Source of the DNA: Goniomonas avonlea
Lineage: Eukaryota > Cryptophyceae > Goniomonadida > Goniomonadaceae
Length of the DNA: 29,848 bases
Assembly: GCA_003573635.1 (NCBI GenBank)
Contig: QUTJ01031840.1
Coordinates: 1-29,848, forward strand
Reading direction: 5' to 3'
Part shown: in pieces, positions 8,985 through 18,900 of the stretch
Layout of the letters: every line of letters starts with the position of its first letter
Position numbering within the stretch: the first letter of the stretch is position 1
Program-made: the position numbers and the translations under genes
Notes under the pieces: generated by a model
What the model was told of the DNA's origin: nothing
Database searches by the model: none
What the model saw: the letters and a program-made list of their open reading frames with translations, nothing else

Positions 8985-10110
8985 ATGGCTCAGCCACCAT
9001 TCCGTCGGACTCGCGAAGAGGTTAGGAAGGCGGTCAAGGATGTCATCAAAGCCTTTAATTTTAAAGATCCTGCTCGAACCAAGGAAGATGCCACCCAATG
9101 TCTCATGGCCTATCCCTTTCTTCGGCCCCATCCTGGCGAAGTTCGTAAGTGACCCTTGCTCTCGTCACAAAGCGTTTACTGAGAGGAACTCTCAGGATTG
9201 CCAGATGGTTCACTGGCCAAGTCACTTAAGCTTTCTGGCACGGTGTGCGACCCACTGAGCCAGTGCCGAGTCTCACCACAGAACGCAGGTGGGCATGAAA
9301 TACAAGACGAAGGAGTATTTCGTTCCGTGTGCTTTTTTCCTGACAGAGGACTACCCCAAACGGGGACCCTTGTGCTATGTCTGCCCAACACCCAGTAAGT
9401 TCGCAGAGGTGGTGGATTTCGATGCGTTCTGACCAGGACTGCAGACATGTTGATCAAAACCAACCACCAGCACGTGGACCAGCATGGATTATGTTACTTA
9501 CCTTATTTGCACGAGTGGAACAAGAAAACCTCGCACCTATGCGGGTCCATAGGCGCCCTTGCGGGTGTTTTTGAAAAGGACCCCTTTATCTACAGCAAGG
9601 TGAGTTTCCAACTCAGGGTTCACTTCAATCTGACGTCACACAGCCGAGTGTGCCCGCTGCCCAACCGGCTCAGAGTTCGGGGGTTGCAGCTGGTCGACCT
9701 GCATATACACCACAGCAGCAGGTCGCCCAGCCAGCAAAGCCAGCAGAACCCCGGCAGCCAGGAGATGTATGTCGTTGGTTGCTGACTCAGATACGTGTGA
9801 CTTATTTTTTCTCGCAGGCAGATCTCGGTGGACTGAGAGAGCAATTGGAGGATCTTCAGTCAAAGTGCGTTGTTCAGTTGTGGTTCCCGTTTCTGTTTCT
9901 GTTTTCACTTCTGTGTTCTAATCTTGCCTCAGGCTGGAAGATTCGAAATCTTGCTCTGTGTGCTTCGCTGATCGAAAGAATGCCCTCATTGTCCCTTGCG
10001 GACACGTCACTTGCTGCATGAAGTGTGCAACTGAGCTCAAGGCCAAGAACCAGTCTTGTCCGATCTGCCGTGGCAAAATCGATCAGCTGGTGAAGGCTTT
10101 CGTGGTGTAA
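8985..10110 (+). CDS. UEV domain fused to C-terminal RING finger (TSG101-like)
   Basis: The predicted protein has 271 aa from seven exons: 8985-9144, 9196-9242, 9289-9394, 9445-9599, 9644-9766, 9818-9864 and 9933-10110. All introns are short GT-AG and all phases close. Residues about 10-156 are a UEV domain like that of TSG101/Vps23: LPDGSLAKSLKLSGT, FVPCAFFLTEDYP, then HVDQHGLCYLPYLHEWNKK. At the place of the E2 catalytic Cys there is Tyr, as in TSG101, with a Cys just before it. Residues 157-197 are Pro/Gln/Ala-rich, followed by a short helix (LREQLEDLQSK). Residues 220-258 are an IAP-type C3HC4 RING (Cys 220, 223, 235, His 237, Cys 241, 244, 255, 258) with the usual short hydrophobic tail. 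No steadiness box is present. UEV domains bind ubiquitin and P[T/S]AP motifs; RINGs are ubiquitin ligases. An endosomal ligase is the likely role. Confidence 0.9.
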
Positions 10111-10556
10111 GATGCCGCTGTGTGACGTGTGTGTCGGTCGTCGAAGTAGGACTTGGGGGGCGTTGCCGCCCATCAAGGACTATGTGTATAAAATTCAACG
10201 TTATCTGTGCAGTTCGCGCCACACCAGAGCTTCGGCCTTAATTTGTATTTATTCTGTCTTGAAGTGCAGCTTAACGCACCTGGTCGAGAAAGAAGACAAC
10301 GCCCGCTGGCAAGGTTATGAAGACTGAAGCCGACCTGGATCTTGGGTGGATGTCGGTTACGAATAGCCGGACGAGAGCTGTCAAGTCAAAACTGAAGCCG
10401 ACCTGCACAGTCTTCGGTGCGGCTACCGATGGCCGAGCTCGACGGAGCCAGCAATCTGAGAGCCAGTGTCCAAACTACTGATGATGGTGTCAGCTAGGGG
10501 CTTGCGTCAATCGCTGTTGCAGCCAGCAATCCTCTGGACTGAATTAGAAAACGGGA
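10111..10556. other. 3' intergenic region between convergent genes
   Basis: I see no gene. It must hold both 3' UTRs. There is a 14-bp direct repeat CTGAAGCCGACCTG near 10325 and 10391, and an AT-rich patch near 10240 that could serve polyadenylation of the UEV-RING transcript. Confidence 0.6.
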
Positions 10557-11521
10557 TCAGTCGTCGACGCCTGGAGGAGGGGGAGGCATCAGCAACGAAG
10601 GGTCCTCCGGATCAACAGTTGCAGGCTGTTTTCTCTCTTCGCGGGCTTTTTTCAACACCTCCTTCCCCTTTTTGGCCGCCGAAGCTGCGGCCCTGTCCTT
10701 CAGGCGCTGTTGCTCTTTCTTCAAGGCGAGCCTCTTCTGAGCAGCCTGCTGGCGCTGTGCCTTGAGATCCTACAAACCAGTGTGAGAAATAACACCCTTG
10801 CTTGAAGAGAACGCATTGTTAGACCTGAACACGCTCTCTCTCCCGACGAGTCTGTTCGCCAAGTTCCGAGAGAATCATGTGCTGCTCCAGCCTCTTCGCT
10901 GCAACTGCGTGGGGTGAGGTTGGTTGGCGCACGCCTAACAGACAAAGGACCCTCAATCGTACCAATAGCACCCTCGTCCTGCGGCTGACTAAAGGCCATC
11001 TGATCTGGGGCATGGCAATTCTCTTCTGGACCTTTCTGCCAGCTCTTCATTTCAAAGTCAACCAGGAACCTGCAGAAAGTCATGAGGTGTTGAAAAACAA
11101 ACCCGAAACAACGTGCCTTTCGCCTTGATCAATTTCCCCACGTTGCACTGCGAGGGTTAAGCGAAAAGGAAAACATGCATCCGAGACACACCCATGTCCT
11201 CGTAGCGAGCCATCTTCTTGGACAGCTCTTCGGTTGGATCAAGTCGTTTGGCAGCTTCTTGCTCATCTTTGAGCATTCTTGCCTCAATTCCTGCATTTTT
11301 CTTGATGACCAATTGCTGCCCTGCGAGTCAACACAGAGAACTGCCACGAGCCAAGGCACCTTTCGGATTGGGTCTCGGCCGCCAGCCCCGCCGAGCTTCG
11401 TCCGCTTGGCTTCTTCCTGTGCTTGGAACAGAGTAGCCTTGAGGTTCACCACAGATGAAGCGCTCACTCCCTCAATATCCCGCTTCTTGCTTGGTCGCAC
11501 GATGCCCAAGGTTGTGGCCAT
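10557..11521 (-). CDS. CCDC174-like coiled-coil protein, 229 aa
   Basis: Exons on the minus strand are 11521-11360, 11315-11188, 11069-10963, 10904-10825 and 10769-10557, ending in TGA. Introns are short and the phases agree (0, 2, 1, 0). The N-terminus (VSASSVVNLKATLFQAQEEA) matches the start of human CCDC174 as I recall it (TASSLVDLKAELF...). The YEDMGVFLVDFEMK segment matches its later YLVDF motif. The rest is highly charged: RLEQHMILSELGEQTRRERE, then a Lys/Arg/Ala-rich helix and a Pro-rich end (LLMPPPPPGVDD). Nuclear location would fit the basic composition, and vertebrate CCDC174 is reported to contact the exon-junction factor eIF4A3. At 229 aa it is about half the human length. The donor of the second intron (GTCTCG) is atypical and was chosen to keep the reading frame. 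Confidence 0.65.
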
Positions 11522-12933
11522 GTTTATGGGCTGGTGTCTAGCGAGTTCTCTATCGTGGTATCACTGGTAGGTTTTCGGCGCGCCGACGGCGACCGCGCAT
11601 AAGACGCACATATTTTACGATAGATATTGTTATTTCTTCAGCCGGTCGGTCTGATTCAGCAGCGAGGCTGACAATGTGAGCGTTGGTCACAGGAACCATG
11701 GGGGGAGAGGGACCAGAGGGTGGGAGAGAGGATTCAAGCCATTCAGGAACCAAAAGAGGTCGAGGGAGAGAAAGGGAGCGAGCGGGTGTCCGCCCTCCCG
11801 GACCGAGGCGTGCCCGCCCGGTTCAAGACAATATGTACCCACGCGATCACGTCAACTCTACACCAGAAGCCCACACCGAGCCGGGCAACAGTCAACAGGT
11901 TGAGACACAGGACAGATGAATACAGTCAACAGGTTGAGACGCGCATAGAATACAAACTGTATTGAGCGGGCTCAAAACTAGAGTCGTACCACAGTGCGAC
12001 ATTGTCGTATAAGAGAAGAATGGCTGCTTAAAAGTACAGTGGCCTTAGTATACACGCAGCACGCCACTCGGTCACTTACAATTGTTCCACGTTCTCAAAC
12101 GCCTTGAGACGCGATTCATACGGAATTAAGTTTGCGCCGTTACGGAGCCTTCAGCGCGCAAGTCGTGCCGTTACGGAGGGTTCAGACGCCGTTCATACGG
12201 CAGAACGCCAACGTCTGAAAGCGACTCCGTGCCGTTGGCAGAGAGTGAATGCATTACTTAAAATATTTCAATGTCTCCACAGAGAGACGAGAGTGGCGCC
12301 AAGTGACATGGAGAGGACACAGACTCGGCAAGGAAGCTGCAGGGGGAGAGGGTGCCATGTGAAGGGCGAAAGAGAGGGAAGGAGAACATGCCATGAGAGT
12401 GGCGAGGGCGGAAGACAACCCCCCGCGGCCAATATTGCCCGCGGGTGGAGTGGGGGGATACAATCCCTCGCACACACGTTATGCACATAAGGGTGGAGAG
12501 GGGCGGAACACAAGCCCCCGGAACGCAGACACGGGAATGCACAAGTGTGCGGAGAGAGGGGACAGAGTCAGGTGCGCCCGCGAACTCCAGCTGGCTCAGC
12601 AAAAGCTTTGAGGGGTCCGGCTCGAACTGAGCGAAGTTGGCTGTGAGCAGGAGGGAGGCAACGCTGGTTGCTGAGAACTGTGAAGGAGCACTGCAGACTG
12701 GCCCCGGAGACTGAGCATCCACACCGCCGAAGGAGCCGGGGACTCCAATGCGAGGAGGAGAGTCCAGTGGCGGAGACCGAGCATCCATAGTGTAAGGAGC
12801 AACACCTCCCGAGAACAAAGACTCGGTGGGAGACAAGAGCGTCCAGACTGTGCAGGAGCAACACCTCCAGAGAACAAAGACCCTGGTGACGGAGACCGGG
12901 CACAGGAGACAGACTGGAGCCTCAAGCTTTTCA
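11522..12933. other. 1.4-kb intergenic region with short repeats
   Basis: I find no supported gene. It holds a direct repeat CAGTCAACAGGTTGAGAC (near 11890 and 11925), repeated GCCGTTACGGAG and CGTTCATACGG motifs around 12110-12205, and CCCGCGG/CCGCGGG arms near 12421-12445. Near 12796-12881 a 27-bp unit is repeated at a 59-bp period. A minus-strand frame across 12258-13190 stays open and reads Ser/Pro/Gly-rich; see findings. Confidence 0.55.
12796..12881. repeat. 27-bp direct repeat, 59-bp period
   Basis: Copies at 12796-12822 and 12855-12881 differ at one base. On the minus strand the same peptide (SLFSGGVAP) appears in two different frames, which favours non-coding minisatellite over a coding repeat. 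Confidence 0.75.
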
Positions 12934-15900
12934 TCACTGCTCCCGCAGGAAGGGGTCGTCGAGAGCTTGGGCACAGGTTGGTCTGTCCTTGGGCTGGAAC
13001 GCAAAGCACTTGGCAAGAAACTCTTTTGCTGCCGTAGACAGGTTCTTGGGCATGCTGCAGGGAGACAAGTCAATGCGGGACCGAGGATGCTGGAATACTT
13101 GGTCTCGCTGTGTGCTGTCCCTGTCACGGTCTGTGTCTGCCGGCTCGTCTCTGTGTCTCTCTCTCTCTCCAATCTCTGTGTCTCTCCCAACTCTGTCGCT
13201 CCCAGCTCTGCCTCTCCCAGCTCTGCCTCTGTCTGTCTCTCCTGTCTCTGTCTCTATTACTGTCTGTGTGCGATCATGATTCAAGACGACTGTCGCTCAG
13301 AGACTTGCCTTGGGGGCTTGCCCCGCCGACCAATCTGGAAGCAGATAGCATCCTGGTTGGACATCTCAGAGAACGGCCGAGTGCCCGATACCATTTCGAT
13401 GATTGTGACGCCCACGCTCCAGACGTCGGATGGCTTGTCTTGCTCTCGCCCGCGGATCACCTCTGCGGGATGTCGCATGAACATGACTACGTTCAAGGCA
13501 CTCCGGAGAGTGGGAGGGAGAGTGGGAGGGAGAGGGGGAGGGAAGCAGGGAGGGGGAAGCAGGGAGAGAGGGAGCGAACACCAAGTGTTACCGGGTGCCA
13601 TCCAGCTGAGTGTGCCGTGGAATCCACTGTGCTGCGTAATCGACGTCTTCTCGCCGAGTTTCTTACTCAGCCCAAAGTCGGCGAGTTTCACGACGCCTCC
13701 CTCAGAGAGCAGAAGGTTGGCCGACTTGATGTCTCGGTGGATGATGTCGTTCTTGTGGAGGTAGTCGAGGCCGGAGAGGCACTGCCGGCTGAACGACCGC
13801 GTGACCGGTTCGCTGAAAGCGCCGAACATGCGCAAGGTGGACTCCACAGAGCCGCCGGGCACTGCAGACGACGGCGTGAGCGCAGCTCCGACTCTCTCCA
13901 GGCAGCGTGTGGTTCTGTCTCTCATAGACGTTGCCCCCTGGGTCTATTACTTGTTGATAGTCTAAATACAACCTGATGGACCCCCGCGGCAGCTCCAACT
14001 CACTTAAAGACCTAAAGGGCATGCTGAACTACGTCGTGTGAGGAGGTGAAGAGAATTAGCTCCAGGTCTGCACCACCGCCCACGGGGGGGGGGGGGCGTC
14101 GGGACAAACATGCGAATAACGACGCGCACCATACTCCAGGAACAGGTTGAGGTCACCCCCAAACTTTTCGGCGCCGAGATAGTTGACGATGTTCGGATGG
14201 TGCAGGGACTTCATCAGTCGGATTTCGCGCTCCAGCAGAGGCATCTGGTTCAGTGCGTCCTGGGAGTCCAAGGAGATTGACTTGACAGCCAGCATTTGCC
14301 CTGAGGAGAAGCAGTTGTTACCAGGGAGCAACTCTTTTGTTACGGGAGCAACTCCACGGCCCCGACGGGGGCGACAGCTCAAACTGGTTAGATCACATTC
14401 GTTTTGAAAATGATAAACCAGCTTGACCTGTCGCCCCCCTTTAGGCAAAACAGCCCACAGGCTGCAATTTCGTGAGGGAATCGCCATTTCGATCACCAAA
14501 TTTGGCGACAGAAATGGGCGTTGGGCATATTTGATACAATGGTGGAGGTGCTCTGAGATCATCTGCATCGTTCGACAGCCCGGGTTGTGCGACCATCCAG
14601 CCACCCAGTGTTGTGTGTGTGCTGTCCGCAGACCGCTCTCTGGTCTGAGAAGCGAACCCACTAGACAGGTTGCATCACCAGTCTTCTCACTAAGCAACAA
14701 AAAATATCAGGCGAACGCGAGACCCAACTGGACCAGGTTGCTATCCGGCGGCTCACCATTCTTCTCGTTGAGGCCAAGGTACACCCGCCCAAAGGACCCA
14801 CTGCCGAGGATCTTGCCGCGCTTCCACTTCCACACAGCCTCTCGCGCCGCCCCCTCCGGCTCGTCAGTGACGCCTTTGGCGGCTGCATCCAAGGCTGCGC
14901 GCTCCGCCTCGTTGAGGTCGAAGGACTGCAGGAACTGGAACAGCGCGGCCACTCCGGCCTGCGAACAGACGGTCAGACATAGACACATACGCAGACAAAC
15001 AGACACAGCACACGCGCGCGCACACTCACACCCACACCCACACAAGCCACTGCGGCCTCCGCACACGCCCAAACATATGGGCGGTCAAACAGCATACACA
15101 CAGACAGCCAGACGCGCAGACACCCAGATGGCGCTCTCACACGGATCATGACACACAGAGCTCGGCAACAGACACCGCGGGGGGTCGAACCTGATAGCGC
15201 TCTTTGAAGAGAGCGGGAAGAAGGTTGCGATCAAGGTGAAACATCTTGGACTCAACAAGCCCTCGCAGGTTGGCGAGGTGCGGAGGCAGCCCCTGGATCA
15301 GATTGGACCGCAAGTTCAGGCGCCGCAGGTTGGTACAGTCGCCGAGCTCGCCAGGGACGACGCGCAGCCTGTTTGACTCCAGCTCCAGCGAGGTAAGGGA
15401 GGAGCAGTACCCGATGGTGCGCGGGATGTCCTCGATGTGGTTGTGGCTCAGGTCGAGCCGCTGCAGCTGCGGGAGCTGCGCCACGCACTCGTCGGGGATC
15501 TCAGTCATGCGGTTCACGCGCGCCACCAGCACCTGCAGCGAGCGCAGGCTGCCGATAAAGTGCGGGAGAGCTTCGAGCACGTTGTTGCTGATGTTGAGCT
15601 TGGTCAGGTTGGTCAGCTCCCCGACCATGGAAGGCACCTCGGAAAACCGATTTTTACACAGCGAGAGCTTGCGGAGGTGCTTGAAGGACGAGGGGTCGAC
15701 GGGCAGCGCAGCGAGCTTGTTGTTGGTTAGGTCAAGCTCGACCATGTTGCGAACCATCGACAGGGACTTTGGCACCTCTTCAAGGTCCTGCGCGCACAGG
15801 TGAGTTCGCGGTGAGGGCACGGGCAAGGACAAGGGGAGGCACCAACAACGACCATCACACCAAGCGAGCGAAGAACAAGGAAGGGAAACCACACCATACT

Positions 15901-18900
15901 CGTTCTCGCTCCTTGGCACGCTCTCTCTCCCTGACAACCTCGCTCGCCTTCCTCGCTCGCCCCCCGAGGTTTTCTATCCTCCCTCCCGCAGCCCTCCCAC
16001 GGACGAGTGACAAGTGTGTAGGTGCCCGTCTTGCAGACTCACCCAGCCGCGGAGGTAACAGCGCTTGCAAATCTTGGCCTGAACGATCGCGGACGCTACT
16101 GATGGTTGTTGTTTCTTGTGGAAGATGGCGTGCTCATGCGCGTGCGCCTGTTCTCCTTTGGGCCACAAGCCCTCGACAGCCTTCTGGAGACGATTGATGT
16201 GCTGCGGAACGGATTAGGGGTGCAGCTCGCAAGGTGTTGTCAAAACATTGATCAGATCAGTCTAATCTGCCGCGTGCGCCATTTCATTGATCGAACGAAG
16301 CAGACAGATATCATTTTGGCACAACCAGGCGATTCTCGAGGGGGCACCCTCGCTCACTACAGCCTCGGGCTGACGAGCAGAAACACAAACGAGAGCGAAC
16401 GTGGAATGCCACGTACATCAATGTTGGTAATGGCGTTGACACCAACAGACACGCGAATGCGAAACGGCTCAACCGGGGGGGCGTCTTCTCCTTCGGCCTC
16501 TCGCATAGCTTGCGTCTGTGAGAGCAGCGTGAGACCGTCAGGTGCTGTCGCTTTTAAAGGCGCAGAAGGATCTGTCCGTACCTCCTTAAAGACAAGAAAA
16601 ATCTGGGGCAGGGGCGCGCGCAACACCCGCGCTGTCACATCTCAAGGAGTTGTCACTATCTGTTTTTGAGGTAGATACGAGGAATTTGCGCATGGGGTGG
16701 GCAACAGGCGACATGAGAGTTGTGACAGCACGTTGCGTGTCGTGAGGTGAGAGCCGTAGTGGCAGTGTCTGAGAAGAGAGCCAGAGTGGCCGACGCACGT
16801 GTTGCCACATCTCAAGGATGTTGTTGACGACGTTGTTGATCTGCCGAGCAATGCCTTTCATCTCATCGAGGTTGTGCTTGTGCAGGGACATGCTCTGTTT
16901 GGTCTGCAGCGGCCCCATGGATACTGAGCACGACACAACGGCACCGAGGGCGTCCGCGCCTCCTTCCTCTTTCTGCATCGGCCCGTCAGCCTGTGGACCA
17001 AGCACGATATATGCAAAACACGCAAGACAAACGGCACACGGCACGAGACGCAAGCCACACGCACTCACACTCAACCCCACACACGCGCACGGCCAGAGGA
17101 GCGAAACACACCTCTTCCTCGATCAGCGCCATGACAGCCATGGGATGATCCACAGTCTCGTCCGCCACGTCGCCGAGCACGACACCGATGTTCTTCATCG
17201 TCGCGTCGGCCAGGAAGGGGTTGGACGCTGCGTGCATAGTGTCCGGCTCGGGCGTTGGTTCGGGCTCCGGCTCCGGCTCCGGCGGGTTGACGGCAGCCCC
17301 AGGGCCCGCGTTTTCATCAAACTGGTCGCGTTCCTCGTCGGAATCCACGTCGGTCGCGTCGTCCTCGACTGCCCCCCAAGCGAACTTGCCGCCGCCCTCG
17401 CCATTGTCGCTGCCCTCGTCGCTTCCGCTGGCAACAGCACCCCAGTTGAAGCCCCCGCCTGACGCATCCCCGTCGGGGTCACTCTCACTGTCGGCAACAG
17501 CGCCCCAGTTGAAGCCGCCCGCTCCGGAGTCGTCCGAGGACCGTGATCCATTCGATTCTGGCTGCGGCTTGGGCTCTTTTGCGGGGGTTGCTTTCTGGTC
17601 GGACTTGCTGGTTTTGGCTGGGGTCTTCTTGGCGTCAGGCTTAACAGGGCTTCTCGCGCTCTGGCCTCCCTCCATCTCGACAGCGCCCCAGTCGAAAGTC
17701 TTGTACCCGGCAGGCGTGAGGCCGTCCTTGAGTGAGGAAGACGAGTCGTCCAGCGCTTCCCAGTTGAACCCGCCTGCAGTTCGGGAAAAGCTGCCGTTGG
17801 CGGCCAGAGCAGGCTTCAACGCGGGCGAGACAACGGAGTTGGGAGAGCTCCCCGGGCTCGGACGGCCCACGGAGTTCCGACCGGCGCTGCTGCGGCGCGA
17901 CTTGATCGAACCGTGCTCAGAATCAGGCCTTGGGAACTCGGACGAGACTGCCGGCGCCTGTGTCTCCTCGGGGCCCTTGGCGGCTTTGCCACGAGACAGA
18001 TTCGGAGCGGTGGGCGGGAGAGTGCTGCCGCTGCCGGCGCGGCTGGCAACGCGCATGTGCAGCCGCTGGGAACACCTGGCAAGGGTGGCGCGCACCCCCT
18101 CGGCAACCATGGCCTTGTGTATGACTCCTTCGAAGCCGGAGGACTTGAGAGCAGTGTCCGAGGGCTGCGTGGAGCAGTTCTCATCGCCTTCAACGAGCGC
18201 AAAGACTGGTGCTTGCCCTGTGCGGGAGCCCTTGATGGCACGGATCAGGTGCACCAGTTGGTACCCGTCCAAATGCGGCATGGAGACATCAGTCAGGATG
18301 ACATCGACTTCGTTTTGCTTGGCTAGCGTCAGCGCCATTGCACCGTCCTCGGCAATGAGCACAGAGTGGCCGAGGGTTGACACGACGCGGCCGACAGTAC
18401 GTCGCGACGCTGGCACCGAGTCGGCAACCAGAACGGTGAGCTGCTCTGAACTGGGCTTGGTCGGAGAGTCCGAGGAGGCCACACGACGACGGGGAAAGTT
18501 ACTCAGATGCTGCACGACTGTGTCCAACTCCGGATTGAGCAGCGTGCCGTCGAAGCAGCGAGACACCTCGACGGGGTCTTGCATCAGCGCGCATATGCTC
18601 GAGCGTCTGCCGCGGCGGTGCTCCATCTCCCAGTCGCGGTACGAGTCGATCGCCTCGGGGTCCAACGTCGGGTTGATGAAGGCGCAGTCGAACTCGCGGT
18701 CCCGCAGCAGCTGCCAGGCCTCTGGTCCGCTGTTAACGACGGTGACTGTGTACTTGGGCGAGTCCACGAGGGCTGCCGACAGTGCCGACAGTTGTGTGCC
18801 CTGCTGGGCCACCAGCAGCGTCATCGGTTCGAGCTCAGCTTCGTTGTCGCTGTCAGACTCTGCCAAGCAGTCATCAGATCCCTGCGCTCCCCAGTCGAAC

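Larger units (their letters stand above)
12934..14829 (-). other. MAPKKK-like Ser/Thr kinase domain (exons 11-15)
   Basis: Residues about 3822-4083 form a complete kinase: Gly-loop [10 protein letters not shown] (3829-3838), ATP-binding Lys3852 in [14 protein letters not shown] with catalytic Asp3946, DFG Asp3964, APE at 3991-3993 rebuilt across an intron, and SDVWSVG. The hinge [14 protein letters not shown], the [13 protein letters not shown] helix and DIKSANLL resemble the STE11/NPK1 group of MAPKKKs. All key catalytic residues are present, so it should be active. It ends nine residues after CAQA, at ...DDPFLREQ. Confidence 0.95.

Noticed and set aside
13862-14022. Stretch in a kinase intron with faint reverse-transcriptase-like wording
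   Set aside because: Too short and too weak for assignment; splicing it out restores the kinase hinge exactly, so it is treated as intron.
16990-17112. Gene boundary after exon 6
   Set aside because: Read-through gives a short Cys/Val-rich tail and a stop, but GAG|GTGTGT and CACAG|GCT give a phase-0 junction followed by three more consistent junctions; a boundary remains the main alternative.
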